From Rheinheimera sp. D18 (GTDB taxonomy: Bacteria > Pseudomonadota > Gammaproteobacteria > Enterobacterales > Alteromonadaceae): a DNA stretch of 64,000 nucleotides. Both the position numbers and the translations under genes were made by a program. Shown one piece after another: positions 38,761 through 49,078 of this stretch; positions within the stretch are counted from its first letter, which is position 1, and every line of letters begins with the position of its first letter. The stretch spans positions 2,356,001-2,420,000 of the forward strand of contig NZ_CP037745.1 in NCBI RefSeq assembly GCF_004345025.1, given 5' to 3'. Under the pieces are notes generated by a model. The model made no database searches. It was not told where the DNA came from and was given only the letters and a program-made list of their open reading frames with translations.

Positions 38761-40692
38761 TTAAATTCTAAACTTAGACAACAACGCCTTTAATTGCTCA
38801 GCTAAGTGCGATAATGAGTCACTGGCTTGGCTAGACTGCGTCACATTTTCTGCGGTTTGGTAAGCCACATCGCTAATGCTATGCAAATTTCGATTTAGAT
38901 CGCGCGACACTGTCGTTTGCTGCTCTGTTGCCGTAGCAATTTGCTGCGCCGTATCATTAATTAACGACACTGCTTGGCTAATAATATTCAGTGCATCACC
39001 GGCTTTAGTTGCCTGTTCGGCAGTTCTACGCGTTGCCTGTTCAGATTTCATGGTAGCATCAACCGCATTATCAGTGCCGCGTTGTAACTTCTCAATCATC
39101 TGTTGAATTTCAGTAGTTGAGGCTTTTGTTCGGCTAGCTAAAGTGCGAACTTCATCAGCTACTACGGCAAAACCACGCCCAGTTTCCCCTGCCCTTGCAG
39201 CCTCGATAGCCGCGTTTAAGGCTAATAGGTTAGTTTGTTCGGCAATACTTTCTATGACCTGCAAAATATTGCCAATTTGATCACTGTCTTGTTTTAAATG
39301 GTTGATGATTTCTGCAGCACGACTCACTTCTTCAGATAAACCACTAAGATTTTTTACTGTGTCGGCCACAACTTGCCTGCCATTTTGTGTTTCTTTTTCT
39401 GCAGAACCGGCAGCATCAGCGGCTTGTTGGGTGTTTCTTGACACCTCCTCTAGTGAGGCGGTCATCTGGTTCATTGCTACTGCAGAATTATTAATTTCAC
39501 TATTTTGCTGATCAATACCTTGTTGAGTTTGTTCGTTAATTTGTGATAGCTCTGTTGCTGCGGCCGCTACTTGATCAGCATAATCGCGAATTTGCCCCAG
39601 CATGTTACGCAGGTTTTGCTGCATTACATTAATAGACGCCAGCAAACTGGTTTTATCACCAGATTTAAGTATTACCGTTGCCGTTAAATCGCCATTTGCG
39701 ACCTGATGCACTATGTTGGCCGTGTAATCAGGTTCACCTCCTAGCGTACGGGTAATGCTGCGTACCAAGCTAATACAGACAATTACCGCAATAATTAACA
39801 CTACTGAAGAAATAACGATTAGCGTCCATAACATTTCGCGCACCGCACTTAAGCTTTCAAATTCGCGGCTTTCTAACACTAAACCCCAACCTAGCATCGG
39901 AATATAACTATAACTGCCAATAACGGCAGCATTAGCCGCATTATTATATTGGCCAACATCACTACGTTTTTGCCGGATACCTTCTGCCGCTTGTGTAGTT
40001 AATGCCTGTTCACTATTGGTAATTGAGGCGGCAGGGGTAATAGCCTTGCCTTCACTATCTAATAAATAAATTTCAGTAAAATCATTGCGGCTAAGTTGAT
40101 TTACTTTATTGAAAATAGTCGTTAGTTGCACGGCACCGCGTATCACACCCACTATTTTATTATTAAAACGAATTGGAATAGCTATTGTGCTAACGCGATT
40201 GCCGGTAGCTCGTGAGACTATGGGCTGCGAAAAAGCATTTTCGCCGGCCATTGCCTGCTTAAACCAACCTCGGTCAGCAACATTAAAATTGTTGGCTTCT
40301 TCGGCACTTAATATACTGGCTTTACTATTAGCAAAACTAACACCAGCCAAACCGACGCCGTCTGGCGAAACTAAGAAAATGGTATCGTAATGCCCATCTA
40401 ACTGGGCTAACTGCTGCATTAAAACCGCAGTTTGGTCTAACTCAAGCTGTTGTGCTTGTGATAACGAGGCAAGATAACGCATTTCATCTTGACGCTCTAG
40501 CAACCAATCAGTAAAAGCACTGGCATTTAGCGCACTGGTGGTTTCTAAGCTATTTACTACGGCGGTAGTTTGCGCGTTACGATATTCAGCAAACACCAAA
40601 CTGGTTAGCACCAAAATAGATATTAAGATTAAACTGACCATAATGACCGTTAGCCGGCCAGCAAAACCTATATTACGCCACAACCCAGACAT
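38761..40692 (-). CDS. Methyl-accepting chemotaxis protein with periplasmic Cache sensor
   Basis: Membrane chemoreceptor that feeds the CheA/CheW pathway. TM1 spans about 12-32 ([21 protein letters not shown]). A double-Cache ligand-binding domain covers about 35-280 ([35 protein letters not shown], the usual small-molecule Cache signature). TM2 is at about 288-308, followed by HAMP ([10 protein letters not shown]) and a signalling hairpin whose tip is [19 protein letters not shown]. The 643 residues have no C-terminal CheR-tether pentapeptide (ends LLSKFRI). The ligand is unknown. It is inserted between htpG and adk. Confidence 0.93.
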   Translation of the reverse strand: MSGLWRNIGFAGRLTVIMVSLILISILVLTSLVFAEYRNAQTTAVVNSLETTSALNASAFTDWLLERQDEMRYLASLSQAQQLELDQTAVLMQQLAQLDGHYDTIFLVSPDGVGLAGVSFANSKASILSAEEANNFNVADRGWFKQAMAGENAFSQPIVSRATGNRVSTIAIPIRFNNKIVGVIRGAVQLTTIFNKVNQLSRNDFTEIYLLDSEGKAITPAASITNSEQALTTQAAEGIRQKRSDVGQYNNAANAAVIGSYSYIPMLGWGLVLESREFESLSAVREMLWTLIVISSVVLIIAVIVCISLVRSITRTLGGEPDYTANIVHQVANGDLTATVILKSGDKTSLLASINVMQQNLRNMLGQIRDYADQVAAAATELSQINEQTQQGIDQQNSEINNSAVAMNQMTASLEEVSRNTQQAADAAGSAEKETQNGRQVVADTVKNLSGLSEEVSRAAEIINHLKQDSDQIGNILQVIESIAEQTNLLALNAAIEAARAGETGRGFAVVADEVRTLASRTKASTTEIQQMIEKLQRGTDNAVDATMKSEQATRRTAEQATKAGDALNIISQAVSLINDTAQQIATATEQQTTVSRDLNRNLHSISDVAYQTAENVTQSSQASDSLSHLAEQLKALLSKFRI

Positions 40693-40783
40693 AGATGCCC
40701 CAGAAAAATAGAACTAAGTAGCTGAAAGTATAGAGGCAAATAGGAATTTTGAAAGAAGAGAACAACAATTATTAGCGGTATAG

Positions 40784-40813
40784 CGCAGGCACAGCAAATT
40801 CGCTGTGCCTGCG
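40784..40813. terminator. Strong hairpin after htpG
   Basis: CGCAGGCACAGC and its perfect complement enclose a 6-nt loop (12 bp stem), ten bases past the htpG stop. No T-run follows, so termination may be Rho-assisted or the hairpin may protect the 3' end. Confidence 0.6.
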
Positions 40814-40822
40814 AGTGTCAAC

Positions 40823-42757
40823 TTACTTAGCTAAAGATAACAGTAGGTTATTTAAACGCGAGACAAAACCCGCAGGGTCTTTTAAATTACCGCGCTCCGC
40901 CAGCAATGCTTGATCAAACAGCACTTCAGCCCATTGCTTAAAACGGTCTTCATCTGGCTCATCTGCTACGTGTTTTACCAACTGGTGCTCTGGGTTTAGC
41001 TCAAAAATCGGCTTAACATCTGGCACCTTTTGCCCAACTGATTCCATCAGCTTAATCATCTGGGTACTCATGTCATGCTCATCAGTAACGACACAAGCAG
41101 GGCTGTCAGTTAAACGGTGACTTACTTTTACCTCTTTTACTTGCTCGCCTAAGGCATTTTTAAACCGGCTTAGCACATCAGCGAAGGCCTTTTCAGTTTC
41201 TTGCTGCGCTTTTTTCGTTTCGTCGTCATCTAATTTCGATAAATCCAAACCACCTTTGGCCACTGAACGCAGTTTTTTACCGGAAAATTCAGTTAAATGC
41301 TGCACTAGCCATTCGTCGATCCGGTCAGACAGTAGCAATACTTCTAGGCCCTTCTTACGCAGCACCTCTAAGTGTGGGCTGTGTTTAGCACTAGCGTAGC
41401 TATCCGCTACTATGTAATAGATTTCGTCTTGGCCTTCTTTCATGCGGCTAACGTAGTCAGCCAAGGCCACATTTTGCGTGCTGTCTTCATTATGAGTAGA
41501 AGCAAAGCGTAATAACGCGGCAATTTGCTCTTTATTGGCCATGTCTTCCGCAGGGCCTTCTTTTAGCACCTGACCAAATTCATTCCAAAATATCTGATAC
41601 TGCTCTGCATCTTTACTCAGTTTTTCCAGCATCTTTAATGCGCGGCTAGAACAGCCTTTACGCAGTGCTTGGGTAATTTTTGTATCTTGCAAAATTTCGC
41701 GCGATACGTTTAATGGTAAATCGCTAGAATCGAGTAAGCCTTTAATAAACCGCAGGTAGCTAGGCATAAACTGCTCTGCGTCATCCATAATAAATACACG
41801 CTGTACATATAGCTTTAAGCCATGCTGGGCGTCACGATTCCACATGTCAAAAGGTGCTTTTTTCGGTACATATAACAAGCTCGTGTAGTTGTTATTACCT
41901 TCAACCTTGTTATGGCTCCAGCTTAATGGCTCGCTCCAGTCATGCGAAATATGCTTATAAAACTCTTGATATTCTTCATCAGTAATATCTGATTTATCGC
42001 GAGTCCACAGTGCAGTGGCTTTATTTACCGCTTGCCATTGGCCTGGTACTGCGGCAATTTTTTCACCATCGGCGCCATCACGCTCTGGTTGTTCTTCTTG
42101 CCATAATTCAACCGGAATACTGATGTGGTCAGAATACTTAGTAACAATACTTTCTATTTTCCAGCGACCTAAAAACTCATCTTCGCCTTCACGCAAATGC
42201 AAGGTAATTTCAGTACCACGACTGTCTTTCGTAATAGGGGTAATGGTGTAATCGCCTTCGCCAGCCGATTCCCATTCAATGGCTTCGTTCGCTGCTGCGC
42301 CAGCTTTAAGCGTGCGCACAGTAACTTTGTCGGCGACAATGAAAGCTGAGTAGAAACCCACGCCAAACTGACCAATTAATTTAGAGTCTTTACCTTGATC
42401 GCCAGATAATTGTGAGAAAAACTCTTTGGTGCCCGATTTAGCAATAGTACCTAAATGGCTAATGACTTCATCTTGCGTCATACCAATACCGTTATCACTA
42501 ACTGTTAGCGTGCGGGCTTTTTCATCGATGCTAATACGTACGCGTAATTCGCCATCATTGCCGTAAAGCGAGCCATCCGATAGCGCAAGAAAGCGCAGTT
42601 TGTCTGCGGCATCAGATGCGTTAGATACCAGTTCGCGTAAGAAAATTTCTTTGTTTGAATACAGTGAATGGATCATCAGCTGCAGCAGCTGTTTTACTTC
42701 GGCCTGAAAGCCGTGGGTTTGCTTTTGGCCCGCTGAAGTGGCTGTAGTATCGCTCAT
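40823..42757 (-). CDS. htpG: Molecular chaperone HtpG (bacterial Hsp90)
   Basis: ATP-dependent dimeric chaperone. The GHKL ATP site shows [23 protein letters not shown] and [13 protein letters not shown]; the middle domain has [19 protein letters not shown] and NVSREILQ; the C-terminal dimerisation domain is complete. The 644 residues from ATG 42757 compare with 624 in E. coli; the N-terminal extension before [10 protein letters not shown] is about ten residues longer. The longer frame opens at a TTG five codons upstream, but GAGGA before the ATG supports 42757. It follows recR in the conserved block. Confidence 0.96.
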   Translation of the reverse strand: MSDTTATSAGQKQTHGFQAEVKQLLQLMIHSLYSNKEIFLRELVSNASDAADKLRFLALSDGSLYGNDGELRVRISIDEKARTLTVSDNGIGMTQDEVISHLGTIAKSGTKEFFSQLSGDQGKDSKLIGQFGVGFYSAFIVADKVTVRTLKAGAAANEAIEWESAGEGDYTITPITKDSRGTEITLHLREGEDEFLGRWKIESIVTKYSDHISIPVELWQEEQPERDGADGEKIAAVPGQWQAVNKATALWTRDKSDITDEEYQEFYKHISHDWSEPLSWSHNKVEGNNNYTSLLYVPKKAPFDMWNRDAQHGLKLYVQRVFIMDDAEQFMPSYLRFIKGLLDSSDLPLNVSREILQDTKITQALRKGCSSRALKMLEKLSKDAEQYQIFWNEFGQVLKEGPAEDMANKEQIAALLRFASTHNEDSTQNVALADYVSRMKEGQDEIYYIVADSYASAKHSPHLEVLRKKGLEVLLLSDRIDEWLVQHLTEFSGKKLRSVAKGGLDLSKLDDDETKKAQQETEKAFADVLSRFKNALGEQVKEVKVSHRLTDSPACVVTDEHDMSTQMIKLMESVGQKVPDVKPIFELNPEHQLVKHVADEPDEDRFKQWAEVLFDQALLAERGNLKDPAGFVSRLNNLLLSLAK

Positions 42758-42885
42758 GGTGCTAATCCTCAAACATCAATGTTTTACAGTTCTACATTAG
42801 GCTGCAAAGCGCAGCCAAACACTGACAACTAATATGGGGAGAATTAACCAGATTTCAAGCTAGGAGCGAACAGATTAACGTATTT

Positions 42886-43488
42886 CTAAAAAACGTTGCG
42901 CCCGCTAAAGGCATGAGACAGCGTAGTGCCGTCAATAAATTCTAGTTCGCCGCCTATTGGTATACCTTGGGCGATACGCGAAACTTTTACTTGTTGCTTA
43001 TGGCACAACTCAGCAATGTAAAATGCAGTAGCATCGCCTTCTACCGTAGGGTTAGTGGCTAATATCAGTTCAGTAACCTGCCCTTCGGCCAAAGTTTTAC
43101 CGAGTACATCTAAGCCTAAGTCTTTAGGCCCAATGCCGTCTAACGGCGATAAATATCCCTTCAGCACAAAATAACGGCCTTTAAACTGGGCGGTTTGTTC
43201 AATAGCCAGCTGATCGGCTGCCGAACCCACCACACAAATAATGCCATCTAACGCCCGTTTTGGATCAGTACAGATATGGCACAGCTCAGTTTCACAAAAA
43301 GTACGACACTGCTGACAATGACCAATTTTTTTCATTGCCGCAGTTAACGCAGCGCCAAGTTGCAAACCCGCTTCACGGTTACGTTCTAGTAACGAAAACG
43401 CCATGCGCTGCGCCGATTTTGGCCCAACACCCGGTAAAATACGCAGCGCATCAATTAGCTGTTGTAACAGTGGCGTATGACGACTCAT
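42886..43488 (-). CDS. recR: Recombination mediator RecR
   Basis: Ring-forming partner of RecO/RecF that loads RecA on gaps. The 200 residues carry a helix-hairpin-helix ([14 protein letters not shown]), a zinc finger (CQQC...CHIC) and a Toprim domain ([14 protein letters not shown]). The length equals the E. coli protein (201). The last base of its ATG region touches the stop of ybaB, so it is coupled to it. Confidence 0.96.
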   Translation of the reverse strand: MSRHTPLLQQLIDALRILPGVGPKSAQRMAFSLLERNREAGLQLGAALTAAMKKIGHCQQCRTFCETELCHICTDPKRALDGIICVVGSAADQLAIEQTAQFKGRYFVLKGYLSPLDGIGPKDLGLDVLGKTLAEGQVTELILATNPTVEGDATAFYIAELCHKQQVKVSRIAQGIPIGGELEFIDGTTLSHAFSGRNVF

Positions 43489-43814
43489 TAGAATGGCATT
43501 TTCATACCTGGTGGTAACTGCATACCACCGGTAACAGTCGCCATTCTTTCTTTGCTTGTTTCGTCAACACGACGCACAGCATCATTAATTGCCGCAGCAA
43601 TTAAATCTTCCAGCATGTCTTTATCATCTTGCATTAAGCTGTCATCAATATTAACACGACGAATATTGTGGTTGCCCAGCATAGTTACTTTTACTAAACC
43701 CGCGCCGGCTTCGCCTGTTACTTCCATTGCAGCAATTTCAGCCTGCACTTTTTGCATTTTGTCCTGCATGGCTTGCGCCTGCTTCATGATGTTACCCATA
43801 CCGCCTTTAAACAT
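43488..43814 (-). CDS. ybaB: YbaB/EbfC family nucleoid-associated protein
   Basis: Small dimeric DNA-binding protein of the nucleoid. The 108 residues begin [30 protein letters not shown] (helical, Met/Gln-rich) and contain the [21 protein letters not shown] strand region, as in E. coli YbaB (109). It sits between dnaX and recR, its conserved place. Confidence 0.95.
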   Translation of the reverse strand: MFKGGMGNIMKQAQAMQDKMQKVQAEIAAMEVTGEAGAGLVKVTMLGNHNIRRVNIDDSLMQDDKDMLEDLIAAAINDAVRRVDETSKERMATVTGGMQLPPGMKMPF

Positions 43815-43946
43815 AGCTTTACACCTGCTAAAAATTAAGATTATTTATCAATGCAATTACACTGAGCTTTTAGTGGCGATAAGATAATAACTTCGCCAGG
43901 AAAATACAAGTTGCGCCGAATTAAAGCGCCAAGTTTACAATTGTTA

Positions 43947-46079
43947 TCAGTTTACTAAAATGGTATCGAGCAATAACTGCGCGTCAAACATCTGTTGTAA
44001 CTGCTGCACATTTTCGTCTTGCTGTAATAAGCTTGTTACGTAGACCAAACGCTCTTGCACAATTTTTTGCTGAATACTCAATGGGCTAGTTGGCACCTCA
44101 GCTTGATAACTTATCTCAACCGTTAATGGCTGATTAAAACTATGCTCTAACACTTGCTGCAGCTTTACCCGAAAATTATCGCTATCTAAATGCTGCTGAC
44201 TTTGCGCAACTACCAACTTTAATGTATTACCGTTTAGCTGCATTGCTGAATTAAGCAAAAATAAGCGACTAAGGCCACCGGTATCAAGCGTTTCTACTCG
44301 CGCAGCCCAAGCATCTACTTGCGCGGCAAAGCGAATAGAGAAATTCTGTTCATTAATGCTGCCGTCAAATTGCTCCATCGTCGGCGCAGCAATATTTGCC
44401 GTGGCCACAACAGACTGCTGCATATCTTGTTCATAATGCTGCCATAATGCATCGGCTGAGGCAGCATCATATTGCGGAATATCGCTGTCGCTAGTGTCAT
44501 AGTTATCGTCAAAGTCTGGCTCGACTGTGCTATTAACGACCGCTGTTGCGGGGCTAATTGGCAATTTGCTATTAGCACTGACCTTAGCTAAATTTTGCGT
44601 CGTTGCAGTGGCAACCGGCGCCTGTGGCTGCGCTACAGATACCTGCACCGCCGGTGTTGGAACTATCGCCTCTGGCACAGAAGCAAGCGCCTGGGGGCGC
44701 TCAGGCTTTTTTTCCGGTGGTGCTGCCGTAACGTGCACCCCGCGCCGGGCCATAATCCCGGCAATTCCAGGAGCAATACCAACCGAGGCCTCGGCTGCAA
44801 CCTCAGTAACTTCAACGTCAGTAGGTTCGACTGCTGGTTCAGGAATGCTTAGCGCTTGCAGTGGTATCGCTGCCTCAACCGGAGCATTACCTTCGGGTAT
44901 TTGCTGCTTTGGCGCATCAGCGTGCGCTGCTGACTTAACGGTTCTACTAACCGCGGCTATAACTGGTCGACTAACCGCTGCCGTATTGGGTGCTTGAGCT
45001 TCAGGAATAAATGCCATGGCACGTAATAGCGCCATTTCCAGCCCAGTTAATGGGTCTGGTGCATAAGGTAGCTCTTTTTTGCCACTAATTAACAATTGGT
45101 AATATAGCTGCACCTGAGCCGGTGCTAGGGTATCAGCCAATTGCTGAACATATTCCTGTTGCGCGGAGAAACTCGCGGCACTAGCGCTGAACTGCGTTAA
45201 CGCGGTTAAATGCAATAACGACAGCATGTCGTCTAATACTTGCGAAAAATGGCTTTGCTGCTGCACCAAGGCCGCCAACTGAGTTTGCAGCTGCTGTACA
45301 TCTTGGTTCAGTATTGCTTGCAACAATAGTTGCGCCCAGCTTTGATCAAGAAACCCCAACATAGTACGCACGGTGTCTAACGTAATATTAGCGTTACTTT
45401 GCGCAATGGCCTGATCGGTTAAGCTTAACGAGTCACGCAAACTGCCTTTTGCCGCACGCGCTAACATAGTAAGTGCTTCAGGCTCGTTTGGAATTTGTTC
45501 TTCGCCAAGAATAAAGGCTAAATGCTGCTCTATTTGCTGAGGGCTTAATGCAAGTAAGTTAAACTGCAAACAGCGCGATAATACGGTAATAGGTAGCTTT
45601 TGCGGATCCGTAGTTGCCAGCAAAAACTTTACGTGCGGTGGCGGCTCTTCTAACGTTTTTAATAATGCATTAAAGCTATGCTTCGACAGCATGTGTACTT
45701 CATCAATAAGATACACTTTAAACCGACCACGGCTTGGCGCATATTGTACGTTATCAAGTAAATCGCGGGTGTCTTCAACCTTGGTGCGCGATGCGGCGTC
45801 AATTTCCATTAAATCGACAAAATTACCAGCGTCTATTTCTAAACAAGCACTACACTGGCCACAAGGGGTAGCGGTAATACCTTGCTCACAATTTAAACTT
45901 TTGGCAAAAATACGCGCGATCGTGGTTTTACCGACACCCCTAGTACCGGTAAATAAATACGCGTGGTGTAGCCGATTATTATTAAGGGCATTACCAAGCG
46001 CGTTTTTTACATGCTCCTGCCCAACGAGTTGGCCAAAATGCTGTGGACGCCACTTACGCGCTAATACCTGATAACTCAT
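43947..46079 (-). CDS. dnaX: DNA polymerase III tau (and gamma) subunit
   Basis: Clamp-loader ATPase and replisome organiser. The AAA+ module has Walker A GTRGVGKTT (45-53), zinc cysteines around CGQCSAC, Walker B DEVHML and the SRC arginine finger (LSRCLQF). Domain III is followed by a long Pro/Ala-rich linker (about 365-530) and the tau-specific DnaB/alpha-binding C-terminus. The 710 residues compare with 643 in E. coli; the extra length is in the linker. An A AAA AAG slippery site at codons 456-458 predicts a 459-residue gamma product (see the separate entry). It lies between apt and ybaB. Confidence 0.96.
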   Translation of the reverse strand: MSYQVLARKWRPQHFGQLVGQEHVKNALGNALNNNRLHHAYLFTGTRGVGKTTIARIFAKSLNCEQGITATPCGQCSACLEIDAGNFVDLMEIDAASRTKVEDTRDLLDNVQYAPSRGRFKVYLIDEVHMLSKHSFNALLKTLEEPPPHVKFLLATTDPQKLPITVLSRCLQFNLLALSPQQIEQHLAFILGEEQIPNEPEALTMLARAAKGSLRDSLSLTDQAIAQSNANITLDTVRTMLGFLDQSWAQLLLQAILNQDVQQLQTQLAALVQQQSHFSQVLDDMLSLLHLTALTQFSASAASFSAQQEYVQQLADTLAPAQVQLYYQLLISGKKELPYAPDPLTGLEMALLRAMAFIPEAQAPNTAAVSRPVIAAVSRTVKSAAHADAPKQQIPEGNAPVEAAIPLQALSIPEPAVEPTDVEVTEVAAEASVGIAPGIAGIMARRGVHVTAAPPEKKPERPQALASVPEAIVPTPAVQVSVAQPQAPVATATTQNLAKVSANSKLPISPATAVVNSTVEPDFDDNYDTSDSDIPQYDAASADALWQHYEQDMQQSVVATANIAAPTMEQFDGSINEQNFSIRFAAQVDAWAARVETLDTGGLSRLFLLNSAMQLNGNTLKLVVAQSQQHLDSDNFRVKLQQVLEHSFNQPLTVEISYQAEVPTSPLSIQQKIVQERLVYVTSLLQQDENVQQLQQMFDAQLLLDTILVN
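44686..44713 (-). promoter_or_regulatory. Programmed -1 ribosomal frameshift signal in dnaX
   Basis: Read on the minus strand, the zero frame is GAA AAA AAG CCT GAG; slipping one base back on A AAA AAG gives GCC then TGA, so translation ends one residue after the slip, as in E. coli. Four bases later a hairpin AGCGCC, loop CCCA, GGCGCT follows (44701-44686). Product: gamma of about 459 residues. Confidence 0.8.
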
Positions 46080-46124
46080 ACGGCTGTTGATATCTCAGTT
46101 GGTGTGTTGGCTAACAGACTAAAC

Positions 46125-46673
46125 TTAATCGCCACTATACTCAACCAGGCTAAGAATATTTAGCCCCGCCAGCTCCAACCTTTTAACACCACCTAAATCT
46201 GGCAGCGCAATAACAAAGGCAGCATCATCAACAATACCACCCAGCTGCCTAACGAGTTTGGCTGTCGCATCAATAGTGCCACCAGTAGCTAATAAATCGT
46301 CAACCAATAAAACTTTATCACCAGCACTAATAGCATCGGCGTGCAGTTCTAATGCGTCTTCGCCATATTCTAGCTGGTAACTTTGCGAAATACGCTGACG
46401 CGGCAGCTTGCCTGGCTTGCGTACTGGCACAAAAGAAATACCCATTGCATACGCCAATGGCGCACCAAAGATAAAACCACGTGACTCAGTACCGACAATT
46501 TTGGTAAAACCTTTACCGCTGTATAGCTGATAAAAGGCATCAATAACTTTTTTGAAACTTGGGCCATCTTGCATCAAACTAGTTACATCACGAAAGACAA
46601 TACCCGGTTTTGGGTAGTCAATAACCGTCTTAATAACCTGTTTCAACTCAAGCGCTAATGCTTGCTTGTCCAT
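46125..46673 (-). CDS. apt: Adenine phosphoribosyltransferase
   Basis: Salvages adenine to AMP with PRPP. The 182 residues start [14 protein letters not shown] at an ATG at 46673, with AAAGG eight bases upstream (the open frame runs twelve codons further without a ribosome site). The PRPP loop is [13 protein letters not shown], and the base-site region reads [18 protein letters not shown]. The length equals E. coli Apt (183). It is followed by dnaX 45 bp downstream, with the 46087-46124 gap between. Confidence 0.96.
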   Translation of the reverse strand: MDKQALALELKQVIKTVIDYPKPGIVFRDVTSLMQDGPSFKKVIDAFYQLYSGKGFTKIVGTESRGFIFGAPLAYAMGISFVPVRKPGKLPRQRISQSYQLEYGEDALELHADAISAGDKVLLVDDLLATGGTIDATAKLVRQLGGIVDDAAFVIALPDLGGVKRLELAGLNILSLVEYSGD

Positions 46674-46707
46674 ATCAAAAACCTTTATTAAACGTCCCGA
46701 GTGGGAC

Positions 46708-46730
46708 AAAAAAGCCGCCCTTAGGCGGCC
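46708..46730 (-). terminator. Terminator after the 39-residue membrane protein
   Basis: On the minus strand: GCCGCC, loop TAAG, GGCGGC, then six T. A second small hairpin (GTCCC-ACTC-GGGAC) follows directly, in the apt leader. Confidence 0.8.
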
Positions 46731-46748
46731 TTAATATTATGCAGTGCA

Positions 46749-46868
46749 TTAGGATAAAGCTTGAAACCAACCGATAATTGGTGCCAAGCATAATAAAGCG
46801 ACAAATGCGCCAACCAAGGCTAAAAACTGCCATAGATTAAACGAGTCTTTGAAATTTTCGTCAGTCAT
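46749..46868 (-). CDS. 39-residue single-span membrane protein (hypothetical)
   Basis: The frame starts MTDENFKDSFNLWQ and continues into one membrane helix (FLALVGAFVALLCLAPIIGWF). A GGAAGAG ribosome site lies seven bases upstream, and a good terminator follows 19 bp after the stop, so it looks like a complete small gene with its own unit. I recognise no family; the N-terminus is acidic and should face the cytosol or periplasm depending on topology. It lies between apt and the S9 peptidase gene, same strand. Confidence 0.6.
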   Translation of the reverse strand: MTDENFKDSFNLWQFLALVGAFVALLCLAPIIGWFQALS

Positions 46869-46957
46869 TGCACTACTCTTCCGTTATCAGCGAATTTAAT
46901 AAGCTAATGGTAATGAATTTTGTGGGGTTTGGAAAGGCATAGGTACACTTTTATAAC

Positions 46958-46981
46958 AAAAGGCCCGCAAGCAGGCCTTTT
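46958..46981 (-). terminator. Terminator after the S9 peptidase gene
   Basis: AAAAGGCC and GGCCTTTT pair around CGCAAGCA, which can form an inner GC pair. It lies 52 bp after the peptidase stop. Confidence 0.7.
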
Positions 46982-47032
46982 GGAAACTCATCAACTACAG
47001 ATGATATTCAGTGATAAATACATACACTAAAC

Positions 47033-48997
47033 TTAGTGGCCAATATATTTATCGAAGAAAGTAAGCATCTTCTGCCAACGCTCTACGTTATTTTCTGGCT
47101 TATAAAAACCATGACCTTCTTTCTCTTTCACCATCCACTCATAAGGATGGTTTCGCTTCTCAAGCTCTTCTTTTAACTTATATGCATGTATTATTGGTAC
47201 CCGTTTATCTTCGCCGCCATGGATAATAAACACCGGGGCTTTTAATTTATCTAATTGTTTCAGCGGCGAATTCATATCTAATTGTGCTTTATCTGTACCA
47301 AGTACTTTTTCTAAATAACGCACACCAGATTCACGTTCTTGAATATCACCATCTGTAAACATTAGGTTTAAGTCATAAACGCCAACAAAACCGACTACAC
47401 ACTTATATAAATCAGGCTCTCTTACCGCGCTCATTAAAGCCGCATAGCCACCATAAGAACCGCCGTAAGTACATACGCGATCTTTGTTGATGATACCTTG
47501 CTCTGCCAAATGTAAGACACCATCTGTCATATCGTTAATCATTGTTGTACCCCAATTGCGGTACCCAGATTGCAAGAATTTCATACCAAAACCACCAGAA
47601 CCACGGAAGTTAGGCTGTAGTACAGCATAACCGCGACTAGCAAGCACTTTTGCATCACGCGAATAGCCAACGTCATCTCGAATACCGTGCGGGCCACCGT
47701 GAGGTAGCATAATTAATGGCAGATTTTTTGCGTCGGCATTTTTTGGTAAGGTTAATACTGCATGTATAGATAAACCATCACGACTCTTGTAAACAATACC
47801 TGTCGTGTCCGGCATTAAATCTTTATTTAACCACGGCGCAGCATTAAGCAAGTACGACAGTTTTTTCTCTGGCGCATTGTAAATATAGAACTCTTTACCA
47901 CCATCTTGACCTGATACAGTGACAACCATCAATTTCTCATCTTTAGTGACGGAGGAAATTGAAACATCACGCGAGGGAAAAGTTGCCATCAATGAACGAT
48001 ATATTGTAGAAAAGCTATCTTTTGCATCATCAAAAATAATAACGTCATTTTTTTCATAGTTATAAGCCGCACCTATAACCTTATCCGGCACACCTTTAAC
48101 CAAGTTAAATACCGGCATTAAATCTACAGATGGATGCTCGGCAATTACCTTTTGTTGCATGGTTGTCGTATCGTAAAGTGTTACTGCATTAGTTTCTGTT
48201 TCCGTATTGCTTATACCTACTACCGTTTTATTATCCGCTAAAAATGCATACGGCGTAAAAAAACGTCCTTCTAATGGGGCTTTACTTAACTCTCTCCATT
48301 CATTTTTTGCCGTATCACGATAAAGTAATATAAGTTCCTGATCGTTTTCAGGGTTAGAACCAATAACAATACGAGCATCGCCATTGTTATCTAAAATTAA
48401 ACTGGCCGCACTTTCGTTTGATGATTTAATTGGCATCTTAGTAACGGGTGTTACCCTACCATTATAAATATTCAAACGGCGCAAGTGCATATAAGGCGAC
48501 TGCCGACTATAAGGACTACTATTTACTAAAATATAATCTTTATCATCTGGTAATAAATGCGATATAGATGAAAAAGAGTATTCTTTATTTTTGGCTCTTG
48601 GGCCAGTTAGGGTAATAGGCTTAGTACCGTCAGCATTTACTGCAAAAAGCTCTCCAGCATAAGCGGGCATATCTAAAGCACCAGCTAATCGAGCCACCTC
48701 AAACACTATGCGATCATCATTTGCCCAATAAAAGTTTCTAATCGTATCTTTGTCTTTTAAATACTGATTCGAAAGTACTTTATTGGTAGCAATTTCAATT
48801 ACCGTTAACGACACATTTCCTGAATCTTCTTGCGACGTTGCCGCTATAAACTGTCCCGTTGGCGAAATTTTAATATCAAGGAACTGGTATTTTTTAGCAA
48901 AATTCTCTAACGATATAACTTCAGCTGTCTTTGTTTCTGCGAAAATATAAGTGCTTGCAGTAATTAAGCACAGCAAAGTTAACGTACGAATAAACAT
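47033..48997 (-). CDS. Exported S9 family prolyl-oligopeptidase-like peptidase
   Basis: Serine peptidase acting on short peptides, predicted periplasmic. It has a signal peptide (MFIRTLTLLCLITASTYIFA), a beta-propeller (about 30-390; PTGQFIAATS, WANDDRIVFEV) and an alpha/beta hydrolase domain with S514 in GGSYGGY, D597 in HGGEDKRVPI and H629 in EGHGF. The 654 residues fit the acylaminoacyl-/dipeptidyl-peptidase group. The TonB receptor gene upstream on the same strand (81 bp gap with a terminator) suggests joint use in peptide uptake. Confidence 0.9.
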   Translation of the reverse strand: MFIRTLTLLCLITASTYIFAETKTAEVISLENFAKKYQFLDIKISPTGQFIAATSQEDSGNVSLTVIEIATNKVLSNQYLKDKDTIRNFYWANDDRIVFEVARLAGALDMPAYAGELFAVNADGTKPITLTGPRAKNKEYSFSSISHLLPDDKDYILVNSSPYSRQSPYMHLRRLNIYNGRVTPVTKMPIKSSNESAASLILDNNGDARIVIGSNPENDQELILLYRDTAKNEWRELSKAPLEGRFFTPYAFLADNKTVVGISNTETETNAVTLYDTTTMQQKVIAEHPSVDLMPVFNLVKGVPDKVIGAAYNYEKNDVIIFDDAKDSFSTIYRSLMATFPSRDVSISSVTKDEKLMVVTVSGQDGGKEFYIYNAPEKKLSYLLNAAPWLNKDLMPDTTGIVYKSRDGLSIHAVLTLPKNADAKNLPLIMLPHGGPHGIRDDVGYSRDAKVLASRGYAVLQPNFRGSGGFGMKFLQSGYRNWGTTMINDMTDGVLHLAEQGIINKDRVCTYGGSYGGYAALMSAVREPDLYKCVVGFVGVYDLNLMFTDGDIQERESGVRYLEKVLGTDKAQLDMNSPLKQLDKLKAPVFIIHGGEDKRVPIIHAYKLKEELEKRNHPYEWMVKEKEGHGFYKPENNVERWQKMLTFFDKYIGH

Positions 48998-49010
48998 ATC
49001 CCTATCTCCA

Positions 49011-49040
49011 AAAAAATAAAGCCCTAAAAAGGGCCTTATT
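49011..49040 (-). terminator. Terminator between the TonB receptor and S9 peptidase genes
   Basis: On the minus strand: GCCC, loop TTTTTA, GGGC, then TTTATTTTTTT. It should reduce read-through from the receptor into the peptidase gene. Confidence 0.7.
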
Positions 49041-49078
49041 ACATTACATTAAACTAAGCAACATTACATTAAATATTC

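Noticed and set aside
44527-44997. Long plus-strand frame of 156 codons inside dnaX
   Set aside because: It is antisense to the Ala/Pro-rich tau linker; low-complexity (Ala/Thr/Gly-rich) product and no ribosome site. It is a shadow of dnaX.
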